Positions 27,569 to 36,979 of a DNA stretch of 50,229 nucleotides are shown one piece after another. The notes beneath the pieces were generated by a model. That model worked only from the letters and a program-made list of their open reading frames with translations, was not told where the DNA came from and did no database searches. The stretch is taken from positions 1 to 50,229 of the forward strand of contig CANCXY010000003.1 of NCBI GenBank assembly GCA_947381875.1, written 5' to 3'. A program made the position numbers and the translations under genes. The DNA comes from an uncultured Clostridia bacterium (GTDB lineage: Bacteria > Bacillota > Clostridia > Oscillospirales > Ruminococcaceae). How positions within the stretch are numbered: the first letter of the stretch is position 1; each line of letters opens with the position of its first letter.

Positions 27569-28603
27569 TTGGATCTGAAAGTACATTTCGCCGTAGCAGG
27601 CTGCGGCACAATCTCGCGGTTCCATCTGAACGCGATCCGCTCGATTGAAGACGCGGCGCTGTGCGGTGTCTACGACACAGTGCCGGAGAGCGCCGGGGCC
27701 GCCGCCGCCGCATACGGGGTACAGGTGTACCCAACCTACGCGGCACTTGTGGCGGACAGAGCGGTGGACGCGGTGTGCATCTGTACGCCCAGCCACCTGC
27801 ACGCGCCGCTTGCGCTCGAGGCGATCAGGGCGGGCAAGCATGTGCTGGTGGAAAAGCCCGTGGCGCTGACACTGGCCGATTGCGACGCGATCGCGGCGGC
27901 GGCACAGCGCGCGGGCGTACAGGTGGGCGTTGTCTCCCAGCTGCGGTATGGGCCTGCCATTGCCCGCGTCCGGCATGCGCTGGAAAGCGGCCTGCTGGGG
28001 CGTCTGACCCGGTGCGACCTGTATATGAAGTATTACCGGCCACAGAGCTACTATGACTCCGGCACATGGCGCGGCACCCTTTCCATGGACGGCGGCGGCG
28101 CGCTGATGAACCAGGGCATCCACGGCGTGGACCTCGTGCGGTACCTGATGGGCCCTGTGGACAGCATCTACGCGCTGAGCGGCACGCTTGTCCGGGACAT
28201 TGAGGTGGAGGATACGCTCACCGCTGTCGTGGCATGGCACTGCGGCGCGCACGGCGTCATCCAGGCATCCGTGGGCGATTATCCCGGTTTCCCGCGCCGG
28301 ATTGAGATCAACGGGGAGGCCGGAACAATCGTAGTAGAAGAAGACCGCATCGTGAAATGGGAGGTGGAGGGCGGCGATGCCTGCCGCGCCTATGAGCAGC
28401 CCGCCGCGCCCGGCGTCCGCTCCCACAGCGAGGCGGCTGCCATCGACCCCGCCGGGCATATCGCGCAGCTGCGCAATTTTATCGACGCGGTGCGCGGCGA
28501 GGGTACGCTGTTGGTGGATGAAGCGGAGGGGCGCAAGGCGCTGGCGCTGGTGCTGGCGGCCTACCATTCAGCCGAGCTGGGCCAGCCGGTACCTGTGGAA
28601 TAG
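27569..28603 (+). CDS. Gfo/Idh/MocA-family oxidoreductase
   Basis: The 344-residue protein reads from TTG 27569, seven bases after AAAGGAGAG; no better start is available. The Rossmann fingerprint FAVAGCGTISRFH is at the N-terminus and EKPVALT (Lys-Pro catalytic motif) follows near residue 95. The C-terminal domain has GGGALMNQGIHGVDLVRYL with the usual active-site histidine. The family oxidises or reduces sugar carbons using NAD(P). Its sequence is close in style to the protein at 41727-42755 (shared YYRPQSYYDSGTWRGT-type segment), so the two may act on related substrates. It is the last gene of the dehydrogenase operon. Confidence 0.92.
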   Translation: MDLKVHFAVAGCGTISRFHLNAIRSIEDAALCGVYDTVPESAGAAAAAYGVQVYPTYAALVADRAVDAVCICTPSHLHAPLALEAIRAGKHVLVEKPVALTLADCDAIAAAAQRAGVQVGVVSQLRYGPAIARVRHALESGLLGRLTRCDLYMKYYRPQSYYDSGTWRGTLSMDGGGALMNQGIHGVDLVRYLMGPVDSIYALSGTLVRDIEVEDTLTAVVAWHCGAHGVIQASVGDYPGFPRRIEINGEAGTIVVEEDRIVKWEVEGGDACRAYEQPAAPGVRSHSEAAAIDPAGHIAQLRNFIDAVRGEGTLLVDEAEGRKALALVLAAYHSAELGQPVPVE

Positions 28604-28685
28604 GGGACGCTTTCTTTCTGTATTTACCATAAAAAATATACGATTGGAATAGACTTTTAGCTGTTTCGCTCAAGAAAAACGAACA

Positions 28686-28705
28686 ATTTGTCAAGTTTAT
28701 ACGAG
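28686..28705 (+). promoter_or_regulatory. Shared 20-base motif, copy 1
   Basis: ATTTGTCAAGTTTATACGAG matches 41624-41643 at 18 of 20 positions. Both copies lie upstream of glycan-utilisation genes and outside the palindromic repeats, which suggests an operator. Confidence 0.35.
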
Positions 28706-28879
28706 GACCCTTCCTGTTTGAGATTGAATTTTATGCAAATCATCCAGCCGCGCAAACGGCGCGATATGGGCTTTTTTCCGGGAGGAAGCAGCATTTTTTA
28801 CAAAAATATGCAAATTTGCCGGTCCCGTGCCGCGAACAGGCAAAAAAGGAAAATATGCCAAGAAAATCCGCCGCGCGTC

Positions 28880-28888
28880 TGGTATGAT
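28880..28888 (+). promoter_or_regulatory. Extended -10 promoter candidate for the importer operon
   Basis: TGGTATGAT matches the TGnTATAAT form closely. No -35 is evident, consistent with an extended -10 or activated promoter. It lies about 190 bases before the lipoprotein start codon. Confidence 0.45.
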
Positions 28889-29074
28889 AAAATTGGGAAC
28901 GGAGATAGAAAGCACGGGACTTCCCGCATCGCTTGCACCCTCGGGCGTCATTTCTATATCCATTGCCAGAGCCGATCGCAGGCGGTTCCCACCGATCTGC
29001 GGAAACACCTGTCCGGGGGAGCTTCCCGCTTTTGCTTCAAGAGGAGGCCCGCCAAAAATGTTTAGGAGGTCATT

Positions 29075-30475
29075 ATGAAAAAGGCATTCGCACTGATTCT
29101 TGCGCTTGCGCTGTGCATGGCGCTGCTGGCCGCGTGCGGCAGTACGTCGAGCAGCTCATCGTCCAGCACTTCGGCCGGTACTTCGTCCGGCACTTCATCA
29201 AGCAGCTCCTCGTCGAGCAGCGAGCCTGCCGCGCCGTCCGGCGAAAAGACCGTCGTGACCGTCTGGTGCATGCACGCCGAGGACGAGGAACCGACAAAGC
29301 CCTACCAGCGCCTGCTGAAATGGGCCGAGGACTACAATGCAAACAATACAGACAACATCGAGGTCGTCGTCTCCGGCGCGAAGACGGCTGACGTTATCCT
29401 GACAACAGTCGCCTCCGGCGGGACGCCGGACATCTTCCAGAACTTCTGGAACAATGCCCCCACATGGGCCAACAACGGCGCGCTGCTCGACCTTACGGAG
29501 TATGTCAACGCCGAAGACGCCGAGTGGGACAAGAGCGATTTCGTGGATTCCACCTGGGAGCTTTGCACCTATCAGGACAAGATCTATTCCGTGCCGATGA
29601 CTGTAAGCTCCACCTATCTGTTCTACAATAAAACCATGCTGGCCGATGCCGGCTGGACCGAGTTCCCCAAGACGATGGATGAGCTGGCGCAGTGCATCAA
29701 GGACTGCACGAAGGTCGGCGACGACGGCGCTATCCAGCAGATGGGCCTCATCCCCGATTATCCCTGGCTCGACAACGTGCTGTGGCCCGTCGCGTTCGGT
29801 GCCGAGTACATTGACGAGAGCGGCAAGATCACGTTCGATTCCCCCGAGATGATGCAGGCGTACCAGTTCCAGGCCGACATTTACAACGAATACGGCTACG
29901 ACGAGATCAAACGCTTCGTGGATACGCTCGGCGCGCGCGCCACCAACGAGGATCCGCTGTTCACTGGTAAGATTGCGATTCGTTGGCAGGGTGACTCCGC
30001 AGTGGCCTCCATGGTGCAGGCCGCGAAGGAAACCAATACAGAGATGGGCATCGTAGAGTTGCCTACCGCTGCGGAGGGCGGAACATCCCAGAGTATGCTG
30101 ACGGGCGGCGTGTGGGAAGTGAACGCCAAGACCGCGAACCCCGAAGCGACTATCAAGGTTCTCAAAAGCCTGACCGGTAAGGAAGCAATGGCATACTTTG
30201 CCGAGGGCGACTTTGGCGGCGGCAACTTCCAGCCCCGCAAGAGCGCGCTGACCGCTGTCACCGAGCTGGACACCGCCTCCGAGGAGGCCAAACAGATCGC
30301 CGTGATGCTGCGCGACGGCACCCTGCGCGCTTTCCCGATGAGTTCGTATGTCAATGAATACCTGAACGAGATCAGCACATATATGAGCGAAGCAATCGCG
30401 GGCAACACCACCGTAGAAGAAGCGGCAAAGGCCGTGGTAGAAGCGGTGCAGCCTCTGGCGGACGCCGAGGGCTGA
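29075..30475 (+). CDS. Family-1 carbohydrate ABC importer, solute-binding lipoprotein
   Basis: The 466-residue protein starts at ATG 29075 behind TTAGGAGGT. It has a lipoprotein signal with the lipobox LLAAC (Cys21), a poly-Ser/Thr linker to about residue 50, and a mature domain of the MalE/UgpB type (VTVWCMHAEDEE, GTPDIFQNFWNNAPTWANNG, LFYNKTMLADAGWTEFPKTMDE). It would be tethered outside the membrane and deliver oligosaccharides to the two permeases downstream. No ATPase gene follows; such importers commonly share an MsmK-type ATPase encoded elsewhere. Confidence 0.95.
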   Translation: MKKAFALILALALCMALLAACGSTSSSSSSSTSAGTSSGTSSSSSSSSSEPAAPSGEKTVVTVWCMHAEDEEPTKPYQRLLKWAEDYNANNTDNIEVVVSGAKTADVILTTVASGGTPDIFQNFWNNAPTWANNGALLDLTEYVNAEDAEWDKSDFVDSTWELCTYQDKIYSVPMTVSSTYLFYNKTMLADAGWTEFPKTMDELAQCIKDCTKVGDDGAIQQMGLIPDYPWLDNVLWPVAFGAEYIDESGKITFDSPEMMQAYQFQADIYNEYGYDEIKRFVDTLGARATNEDPLFTGKIAIRWQGDSAVASMVQAAKETNTEMGIVELPTAAEGGTSQSMLTGGVWEVNAKTANPEATIKVLKSLTGKEAMAYFAEGDFGGGNFQPRKSALTAVTELDTASEEAKQIAVMLRDGTLRAFPMSSYVNEYLNEISTYMSEAIAGNTTVEEAAKAVVEAVQPLADAEG

Positions 30476-30638
30476 TTGCAAGCCGGGGGCGCTGCCTCAG
30501 GCATCCTCCGCCACCTTAACACAGCCATGCGGGGCTCCGGAATGCCGTTCGGGGCCAGCGGTTCCAATGCACCGGCGTAAAGCGGGAAATGTCTGTTCCG
30601 TTGGCATTCCGCGCCCTTGCATGGCATCCCAAACCGAG

Positions 30639-30680
30639 AAAGCGTCGGCAGAACGGGAAACCGGGAATGCCGGCGCTTTT
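30639..30680 (+). terminator. Attenuator-like hairpin between binding-protein and permease genes
   Basis: AAAGCGTCGGCA (30639-30650) pairs with TGCCGGCGCTTT (30668-30679) with one G-T wobble, followed by TCTCC. It lies inside the 240-base gap before the permease genes. Such partial terminators let the lipoprotein be made in excess of the membrane subunits. Confidence 0.6.
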
Positions 30681-30715
30681 CTCCTATCTCACATATGAAA
30701 GCGAGGTTTTGCAAC

Positions 30716-31666
30716 ATGCCGGCCGCTTCCAAGAAAGGAGCCAAGCTGAAAAAACGTGCGACGAAACAGGAGCGCAGGTTCTTCTTCCTGGGCCTGTTGT
30801 TTGTTTCGCCGTGGCTCATCGGTTTTCTGCTGTTCCAGCTGTACCCCATCCTCTCCGCGCTGTACTACAGCTTCACCGACTACAATATCTTTCAGCCGCC
30901 GAAGTTCGTCGGCCTGAAAAACTATATCACACTGTTCAACGACAAATACTTCCCTGTCTCCATCTCCAACACCGCTGTGATGTCGTTCATCGGCATGCCG
31001 ATCGGCCTTCTTGTGTCCCTCTTGCTCGCGCTCTTGCTGAGCAAGGAGGTCAAGGGGATGGCGGTGTTCCGCACGATCTACTATCTGCCGACAGTGGTGC
31101 CCGTTGTGGCAAGCGCCATGCTGTTTCTGTGGGTGCTGAACCCGGAGTATGGCCTGCTCAACAATTTCCTTTCCCTGTTCGGCATCCGCGGCCCCAGCTG
31201 GCTGAGCGACCCGAAGTATACCAAGATCTCGCTGATGATGATGGATACCTGGCGGTGCGGACAGAATACGGTGATTTTCCTCTCCGCGCTGAAAGCGGTG
31301 CCGAAGTCCTTTTACGAGGCGGCGGAGCTTGATGGCGCGGGCCCCGTCAAACGCTTTTTCAAGATCACACTGCCGTATATCGGCCCGACCATCCAGTTCA
31401 CGCTGGTTATGGGCCTCATCTCCTCGTTCCAGTACTTCACGCAGGCATATGTGTTCGCCAGCGTTTCGCAGATGGGCCAGAGTATCACGGGCGGGCCGAA
31501 AAACTCGCTGATGTTCTACTCCCTGTACCTGTATATCAATGCGTTCAGCTATACAAAGATGGGGTATGCGTCGGCGATGGCAATCGTGCTGTTCCTCATC
31601 GTGCTGGTGGCGTCGTTTGTCGTCATGTACCTGATGGAAAAACGCATCACTTATGATGTAGAGTGA
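30716..31666 (+). CDS. Sugar ABC importer permease, MalF/UgpA type
   Basis: About 316 residues with six membrane helices. ATG 30716 is preferred over upstream in-frame starts because it directly precedes a typical short basic N-terminus (KKGAKLKKRATKQERR) and the first helix FFFLGLLFVSPWLIGFLLF. The EAA loop that contacts the ATPase is FYEAAELDGAGPVKRFFKITLP. The protein pairs with the permease encoded 12 bases downstream. Confidence 0.93.
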   Translation: MPAASKKGAKLKKRATKQERRFFFLGLLFVSPWLIGFLLFQLYPILSALYYSFTDYNIFQPPKFVGLKNYITLFNDKYFPVSISNTAVMSFIGMPIGLLVSLLLALLLSKEVKGMAVFRTIYYLPTVVPVVASAMLFLWVLNPEYGLLNNFLSLFGIRGPSWLSDPKYTKISLMMMDTWRCGQNTVIFLSALKAVPKSFYEAAELDGAGPVKRFFKITLPYIGPTIQFTLVMGLISSFQYFTQAYVFASVSQMGQSITGGPKNSLMFYSLYLYINAFSYTKMGYASAMAIVLFLIVLVASFVVMYLMEKRITYDVE

Positions 31667-31678
31667 GGAGGCGACGTC

Positions 31679-32533
31679 GTGCATAAGAAAAGCTTTATTT
31701 CCGCAAAAGTGTCGCGCAGAGTGGGCATCGTATGCTCCTATATCCTGCTGATCGCGTGTGCCTGCATCTTTTTCACGCCGTTCCTGTGGATGCTGTCCAC
31801 GGCGCTGAAGCCCGCGAACCAGATCTTCCTGAACCCGCCCAAGTGGTTCCCGGAGCCGGCCAAATGGGAAAACTTTGCCGCGATCTTCCAGCGGATGCCG
31901 CTGTTTTCGTACCTGAAAAATACGCTGATTCTGGCTACGCTCCCTGTGGTGGGGCAGCTGTTGTCTGCGCCGATGATCGCGTATTCTCTGACAAAGATCC
32001 CCTGGAAAGGCGCGAAATACATTTTCCCGCTGATCCTCGTCACCATGATGGTACCCTGGCAGGTGACGCAGATCCCGCTGTTCGTTACATGGTCGAGGCT
32101 GAAACTCGTTAACACCTTTGTCCCGCTGACGCTGCCCGCCTTTTTTGGCGCACCGTACTATATCTATCTGATGCGCCAGTTTACAAAGGGGCTGCCGGAC
32201 AGTGTGATCGAAGCGGCCCGCATCGACGGCGCGGGGGAGTTCAAGATCCTGTACAGGGTAGTCTACCCCATGTGCAAGCCCGTGCTGACGACGATTATGG
32301 TGCTGGTATTCATCGGCGGCTGGAACGACCTGAATGGGCCGCTGCTGTATTTGCAGGACAGCTCCAAGTATACGCTCTCCATCGGCCTGCAAATGTTCCT
32401 GACGACAGCGCGCCAGGAATGGGATCTGCTGATGGCCGCCAGCACCATGTTCACGCTGCCGCTGATCGTGATTTTCTTCCTTGCGCAAAAGCAGTTCATC
32501 AGCGGTATTTCCACTACGTCGGGGCTGAAATAG
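31679..32533 (+). CDS. Sugar ABC importer permease, MalG/UgpE type
   Basis: The 284-residue protein starts at GTG 31679 behind GAGGAGG. It has six predicted helices and the ATPase-contact loop VIEAARIDGAGEFKILYRVV. The C-terminus QKQFISGISTTSGLK is typical of the CUT1 second permease. It forms the membrane channel with the preceding protein. The importer operon ends here and a repeat segment follows. Confidence 0.94.
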   Translation: MHKKSFISAKVSRRVGIVCSYILLIACACIFFTPFLWMLSTALKPANQIFLNPPKWFPEPAKWENFAAIFQRMPLFSYLKNTLILATLPVVGQLLSAPMIAYSLTKIPWKGAKYIFPLILVTMMVPWQVTQIPLFVTWSRLKLVNTFVPLTLPAFFGAPYYIYLMRQFTKGLPDSVIEAARIDGAGEFKILYRVVYPMCKPVLTTIMVLVFIGGWNDLNGPLLYLQDSSKYTLSIGLQMFLTTARQEWDLLMAASTMFTLPLIVIFFLAQKQFISGISTTSGLK

Positions 32534-32539
32534 CAGATG

Positions 32540-32587
32540 ATAGTGAAAACTACCTGAAAACGGGTAAGGCTTTTCTGTGCTTCCCCG
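32540..32587. repeat. Mosaic repeat segment, second copy
   Basis: The stretch ATAGTGAAAACTACC then TGAAAACGGGTAAGGCTTTT matches 23209-23254 in order and spacing. The rest of the gap to 32774 holds no gene; a GGAAAGGAAG ribosome site precedes the next start. Confidence 0.6.
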
Positions 32588-32774
32588 ACCGGATAGCAAG
32601 GAAACATCAAAATTCTATTTGTTCAGCGGTGCAAAGAACACAGGACAAATGTCCCGCGCCGGCCGGCGGACGATTTCTCCGCGCAACGGTGGCTCCAACC
32701 GGGCCTGGCATATCGGTTTGCCGTCGGCGCAGGGAGTTTGTAAATAAAATTCCATAGGAAAGGAAGTCAATTCA

Positions 32775-35700
32775 GTGAAACGATGGAACAGCAGCCTGCG
32801 TTTTCTGTTGTCGGCGGCACTCGTCCTGTCGATGCTGATTACGCCGGTTACTCCCGTGTTTGCGGATGCTGACGGTACACCGACACCGTCAGCCAATGTC
32901 TCCAATACAGTAGCCGAAAGCGGTGAACAGTCCGGAAATGCCGTATCCGCGCAAACGGAGACACCGCCCACGCAAGAAGACACAGACGGCAACGAATCCG
33001 AGCCGCCCGCGGACATAGACACGGATAAGTCCGAAGCGCCTGAGGAGGGCACAGATGCCGGGCATCTGGAGGAAAACACCATCTCCGAGGACGGCGCAGC
33101 GCAGCCGGACAAGGCTGTCAATCTTGCGCTGAACAAAGGTGCGGACGCTTTCACGCTGGAGATGGAGGGTGCGGGCACGGATAAAGACCCGGCCACGAAA
33201 GATGTTACCATCCGCGAGAAAGAAGAAAAGAGCCTGCCGCGCCTGACCGATGGCTACTACGGCACTGGCAGCATTCTGGACGGCAACTGGAACGGCGAGG
33301 GCATGCGTTCGAAATACTACGAGGCGTACCGCAACGTCGACCGTGTTATCACACTCGATTTGGGACAGGTGAGCTATATTGAAACGCTCTCCTTCCATAT
33401 GCAGGAGGGCACCCCGTGGGGCATCTCCGCGCCATCCGTGGTGACGTATTACCTCTCCGAGGACGGAAAAGCATTCCACCGCGTGGGCCGTGTGACGCGC
33501 TTTGACGCCGAAAAGGATACGGATCCGACGCACACCTCCGACATTATGGACAAGGGCGCAAAAGTCGGCGAATGCGTCAGCTACTATTTCAGGCTGGACG
33601 ATCTGAACTATAACGCGCGCTATGTAAAGCTGACTTTTGAACTGACCGGCACATGGGCATTTGCCGATGAGCTGGAGGTGTTGGGCACAGCGGTCGCATC
33701 CGATGAAGCCGATGCTCTGCCGAATACTCCCGGCACGGAAAACGAAGTGGTGGGCCATTATGCCACAGCAGCGCAGTCCAGGGGCATCAAGCATGAGGGG
33801 CTGGCTTACGCGGGCCATTACATTTCCGACAACACCCTGAAAACCAGCGAGAAGACAGTGGAGCAACTGCTCCCGATGGTCGGCTATGTGGATGCCGATG
33901 GCAAAGTCACGGATACATTCTTCGATTCCCTCACGTTCCTGTCGCATGGCTATACGCCAAATACGGGGGGGGGGGGTAAAAATGACTTCTACAACCACCT
34001 GATCTATGATGCCAGCAAAATGGGCGGCATGGAGGATCCCGCTTCCATCTGTGCTACAAGAGAGGATTGGGAAACGTATTTGGACTTCCTGTTTGCCTAC
34101 ACCGACGGCACCGGCGCGAAGTATAACCTGGACGCGCTGGAGGAGGCCGTGGCGCAGGTAAAGGAAGCCACAGGCAAGGCCGATTACGAAGTGGGCGTAA
34201 AAATCGCGTTTTATCCGCCCATCCTTTGCCAGGACGACTGGGGCACCTTGCCGGGCGGCAGCCGTTCGTTGAACTTCAAGGTTTCCGAAACGAATACGGC
34301 AGAGCAGGCGCTGGCCGACCGTATGGCGGCGTCGAAATGGTATCTGGATGAAGTGGTTTCCCGCTTCAACGCGAAAAATTATAAGAATATCCGCCTGGAC
34401 GGCTTCTACTGGTACGACGAGATCATGCACTACGATGTCGACCCGCTGGTGCTGGAGACTGCGCAGGGCGTGACAAGCTATGTACACAGCCTGAACGGCG
34501 GCGCCTATCAGATTTACTGGATCCCGTTCTATCAGGCCAGCGGCTTCCGCGCGTGGAAGAACTTCGGCTTCGACTATGCCATCATGCAGCCCAACTACGC
34601 GTTTGACGCCAACGCATCCGAACAGCGCATTACGGATACCGCGGAGCTGTGCAAAAAGTATGGCCTCGGCATAGAGATGGAGTTCGGCGGCATCAGCGAC
34701 AAATACATCACGCAGTTCCGCCAGTACCTCACAAATGGTGCAAACAGCAAGCTGGGCTATCAGAATAACAGCTTGATTGCTTGGTATACCGGCACCTGGG
34801 GCATTTCCGAAACCAGCCAGGACAAAGCGGGCACGCGCTATATTTATGACGCGATGTACGACTTCTTCACAGGGAAAGCTACTACGATGGAGAAGCCCGT
34901 GAAAAATTACGCCGAGGACGGCAAGCTGACGTTGGAAGTCGGCGAAATCAAGAACGAGGATCAATACGCGGCCAACAAGGAAGCGCTTCCCAAACTGGTG
35001 GACGGAGACCAGAAAAGCGGTGTGTGGGGAGATGGCTCCTACATCATGATCAACAAAAACTTTACCGCCGGTCCCTTCGTGCTGACGGATGCGCTGGACT
35101 ACACGGTACTTGTGGAGCAGCTGTCGCTGGACTTTATCGGCGAGACAGGTTCGGGGATTGGTGTGCCGGATGCTGTGACCTACAGTGTATCGAAGGATGG
35201 TACGGCATGGACAGAGATAGGGAAAGTCACCTATGCAGACGCCAAGAAAAAAACTGTCAGCAGCGGCTGCGAGACAGTGGACTATGTTCTGAGCGTGGGC
35301 CAGCCTGTCCAGGCGGCGTACATTCGTGCCGAATTTAACCACGGCACAGACACGACCAGGGAGAATGAACTGTGGACATGGCTCGCTGTGGATGAATTTA
35401 CGCTGCTTGGCCGCGTACCGAAGCCCGCAGCCAGCGCCGCGGACGGCACCATCACGCTGGAAAGCGAAAATATTCCCGCGGGACAGGAAAGCACCTTTGC
35501 GGAGCGTCAGAAAGTCGCCGCAAAGCTTTTGAACAACGGAAAAATGCTGTCCGGCTCATGGGCCAATGTGAATACGGAAAACGGCGACTATGTCGGTCTT
35601 CTTCAAGGCGTGGCAGCCGGGCCGTATACGGTGCAGATCGCGTTTGATTTGGAGACATCAGTGAAGTCTTTCGGTATGGACTTCATGACATGGGAAAGCT

Positions 35701-36791
35701 CCGGCGTCGGCGCGCCGGAGAAAGTGGCCTACTATTCTTCCGTGGACGGCAAGATATGGACAGAGGCAGCCATGTTAGAGAAAGCGGACGCGAAATTCTA
35801 CCCTGATCTTGCCACGGGCGTCAATGGCTACCACTTCCTGGCAGAGCTTGACAGCCCGCTGACTGCGAAATATCTGAAAGCTGTCTTTGAGCGCGGCCAC
35901 AATCCTGAGAAAGATGCCCCATGGGGCTGGGTCGCGTTTGATGAATTTACCGTGCAGGTCTCAACAGATGAACCGGGCACTGACCCGACGCCTGGCGGTA
36001 CCACCAGCACGCCTGGCGGCAGCAGCACTACCAATACACCCAGCGCAGGCGGCAGCTCGACAGGTTCCGTGCCAGAAAAACCCTCTGGATCTGTGAAACC
36101 GTCTGAAACGCCCGCCTATAAACCCAGCACCCCTGCTACACCAGAAAACCTTGCGAAGGACAACTGGACAGCCGCCACCACAGCGGCGGGCGCGGCCTCG
36201 TTCAAGCACACAGAGGCGGACGGAACAGCTTCTACAGGCGTGCGCTATATTGAGACAAGCGACGGCGCGGGTGTGCGCTATGTGTTCAACGGTGACGGCA
36301 CGGTTGTGATGAACCAGGATACTGCCATTGACGCTGCCATCCAGGTGACTGCTGAGGGCGAAGTGCTGGTAAACGGGAACCTCTACTATCTGAACCCGGA
36401 CCGCGATGTGCGCGACCCGCGTACCTGCTATGTAATGATGGATTATCTGCAAATCCGTGACAACTATGCCGGCCAGACTTACTTTGACAAGGACGGCATC
36501 ACATTCCAGGGCTGGATGAAGAATGCGGAAGGCGGCCTGCGCTATCAGACACGCATCCCGCGCCCCGACAAGCCCACCGATCTGTATCTGATTGTCTGGC
36601 GTGTTCAGACCCTGCCCGCCTGCCAGCATCCCGATCATCCGGGAGACCCGGCATACTTCCTGCCCGCAGGCCGGTATTTCTTTGATGACGAAGGCGTTCT
36701 TGTCCAGAAAGAGGGCTGGAACGACGGAAAGGACGGGAAAGAGTATTACACGAATGCCCAGGGCATGGTAACACAGGAACGCACAAAATAA
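32775..36791 (+). CDS. Large secreted DUF4855 protein with carbohydrate-binding and cell-wall-repeat regions
   Basis: The 1338-residue protein starts at GTG 32775 behind GGAAAGGAAG. A signal peptide (residues 1-30, cleavage after VFA) and an acidic low-complexity linker come first. A discoidin-like beta region (about 110-320) precedes the DUF4855 region (about 340-690), recognised from GLAYAGHYISDN, MVGYVDADG, LDGFYWYDEIMHYD and IYWIPFYQASGFRAWKNFGFDYAIMQP. The acid-rich strands suggest a TIM-barrel glycosidase-like fold. Two more discoidin-like regions (about 710-885 and 895-1060), a Pro/Ser/Thr linker and C-terminal cell-wall-binding-type repeats (GRYFFDDEGVLVQKEGW) follow. Activity is unproven. 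It lies next to the importer, so it probably binds or cuts the extracellular glycan. A 12-G tract lies inside the frame. Confidence 0.85.
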   Translation: MKRWNSSLRFLLSAALVLSMLITPVTPVFADADGTPTPSANVSNTVAESGEQSGNAVSAQTETPPTQEDTDGNESEPPADIDTDKSEAPEEGTDAGHLEENTISEDGAAQPDKAVNLALNKGADAFTLEMEGAGTDKDPATKDVTIREKEEKSLPRLTDGYYGTGSILDGNWNGEGMRSKYYEAYRNVDRVITLDLGQVSYIETLSFHMQEGTPWGISAPSVVTYYLSEDGKAFHRVGRVTRFDAEKDTDPTHTSDIMDKGAKVGECVSYYFRLDDLNYNARYVKLTFELTGTWAFADELEVLGTAVASDEADALPNTPGTENEVVGHYATAAQSRGIKHEGLAYAGHYISDNTLKTSEKTVEQLLPMVGYVDADGKVTDTFFDSLTFLSHGYTPNTGGGGKNDFYNHLIYDASKMGGMEDPASICATREDWETYLDFLFAYTDGTGAKYNLDALEEAVAQVKEATGKADYEVGVKIAFYPPILCQDDWGTLPGGSRSLNFKVSETNTAEQALADRMAASKWYLDEVVSRFNAKNYKNIRLDGFYWYDEIMHYDVDPLVLETAQGVTSYVHSLNGGAYQIYWIPFYQASGFRAWKNFGFDYAIMQPNYAFDANASEQRITDTAELCKKYGLGIEMEFGGISDKYITQFRQYLTNGANSKLGYQNNSLIAWYTGTWGISETSQDKAGTRYIYDAMYDFFTGKATTMEKPVKNYAEDGKLTLEVGEIKNEDQYAANKEALPKLVDGDQKSGVWGDGSYIMINKNFTAGPFVLTDALDYTVLVEQLSLDFIGETGSGIGVPDAVTYSVSKDGTAWTEIGKVTYADAKKKTVSSGCETVDYVLSVGQPVQAAYIRAEFNHGTDTTRENELWTWLAVDEFTLLGRVPKPAASAADGTITLESENIPAGQESTFAERQKVAAKLLNNGKMLSGSWANVNTENGDYVGLLQGVAAGPYTVQIAFDLETSVKSFGMDFMTWESSGVGAPEKVAYYSSVDGKIWTEAAMLEKADAKFYPDLATGVNGYHFLAELDSPLTAKYLKAVFERGHNPEKDAPWGWVAFDEFTVQVSTDEPGTDPTPGGTTSTPGGSSTTNTPSAGGSSTGSVPEKPSGSVKPSETPAYKPSTPATPENLAKDNWTAATTAAGAASFKHTEADGTASTGVRYIETSDGAGVRYVFNGDGTVVMNQDTAIDAAIQVTAEGEVLVNGNLYYLNPDRDVRDPRTCYVMMDYLQIRDNYAGQTYFDKDGITFQGWMKNAEGGLRYQTRIPRPDKPTDLYLIVWRVQTLPACQHPDHPGDPAYFLPAGRYFFDDEGVLVQKEGWNDGKDGKEYYTNAQGMVTQERTK
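33965..33976 (+). repeat. 12-base poly-G tract inside the DUF4855 gene
   Basis: Twelve consecutive G encode part of Gly-Gly-Gly-Gly near residue 398, about one third of the way through the gene. A change of one or two G would truncate the protein. It could be a slipped-strand phase-variation switch or an assembly-sensitive site. Confidence 0.9.
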
Positions 36792-36979
36792 GACAGCAAG
36801 CCGGATAAGCGATTTCTTTGGAATCGAACGGCTGCGAAAACAGGACGAGACGTGTCCCGCCTGCGCGGGGAGCTTGCCAATCGCTGGTTTCCTGCGCGGG
36901 CGGGCACAGCCCCGCCCCTGTACCATAGATATACCGCATATGCCTGTTCAGGGGTTCTGTTGCGAAGGAGGGGAGCAGA

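Larger units (their letters stand above)
28604..29074 (+). promoter_or_regulatory. 471-base upstream region of the sugar importer
   Basis: No gene is visible. The region holds an extended -10 candidate (TGGTATGAT, 28880-28888), a 20-base motif shared with 41624-41643 (at 28686-28705), and two TATGCAAAT sites (near 28734 and 28808) about 74 bases apart that could be activator sites. A leader of about 185 bases would precede the lipoprotein gene. No terminator hairpin was recognised after the preceding oxidoreductase gene. Confidence 0.45.

Noticed and set aside
30689..32599. 636-codon - strand frame opposite the two permease genes
   Set aside because: The + strand encodes clear MalF/MalG-type proteins; the opposite frame is a compositional shadow rich in Gln, Arg and His.
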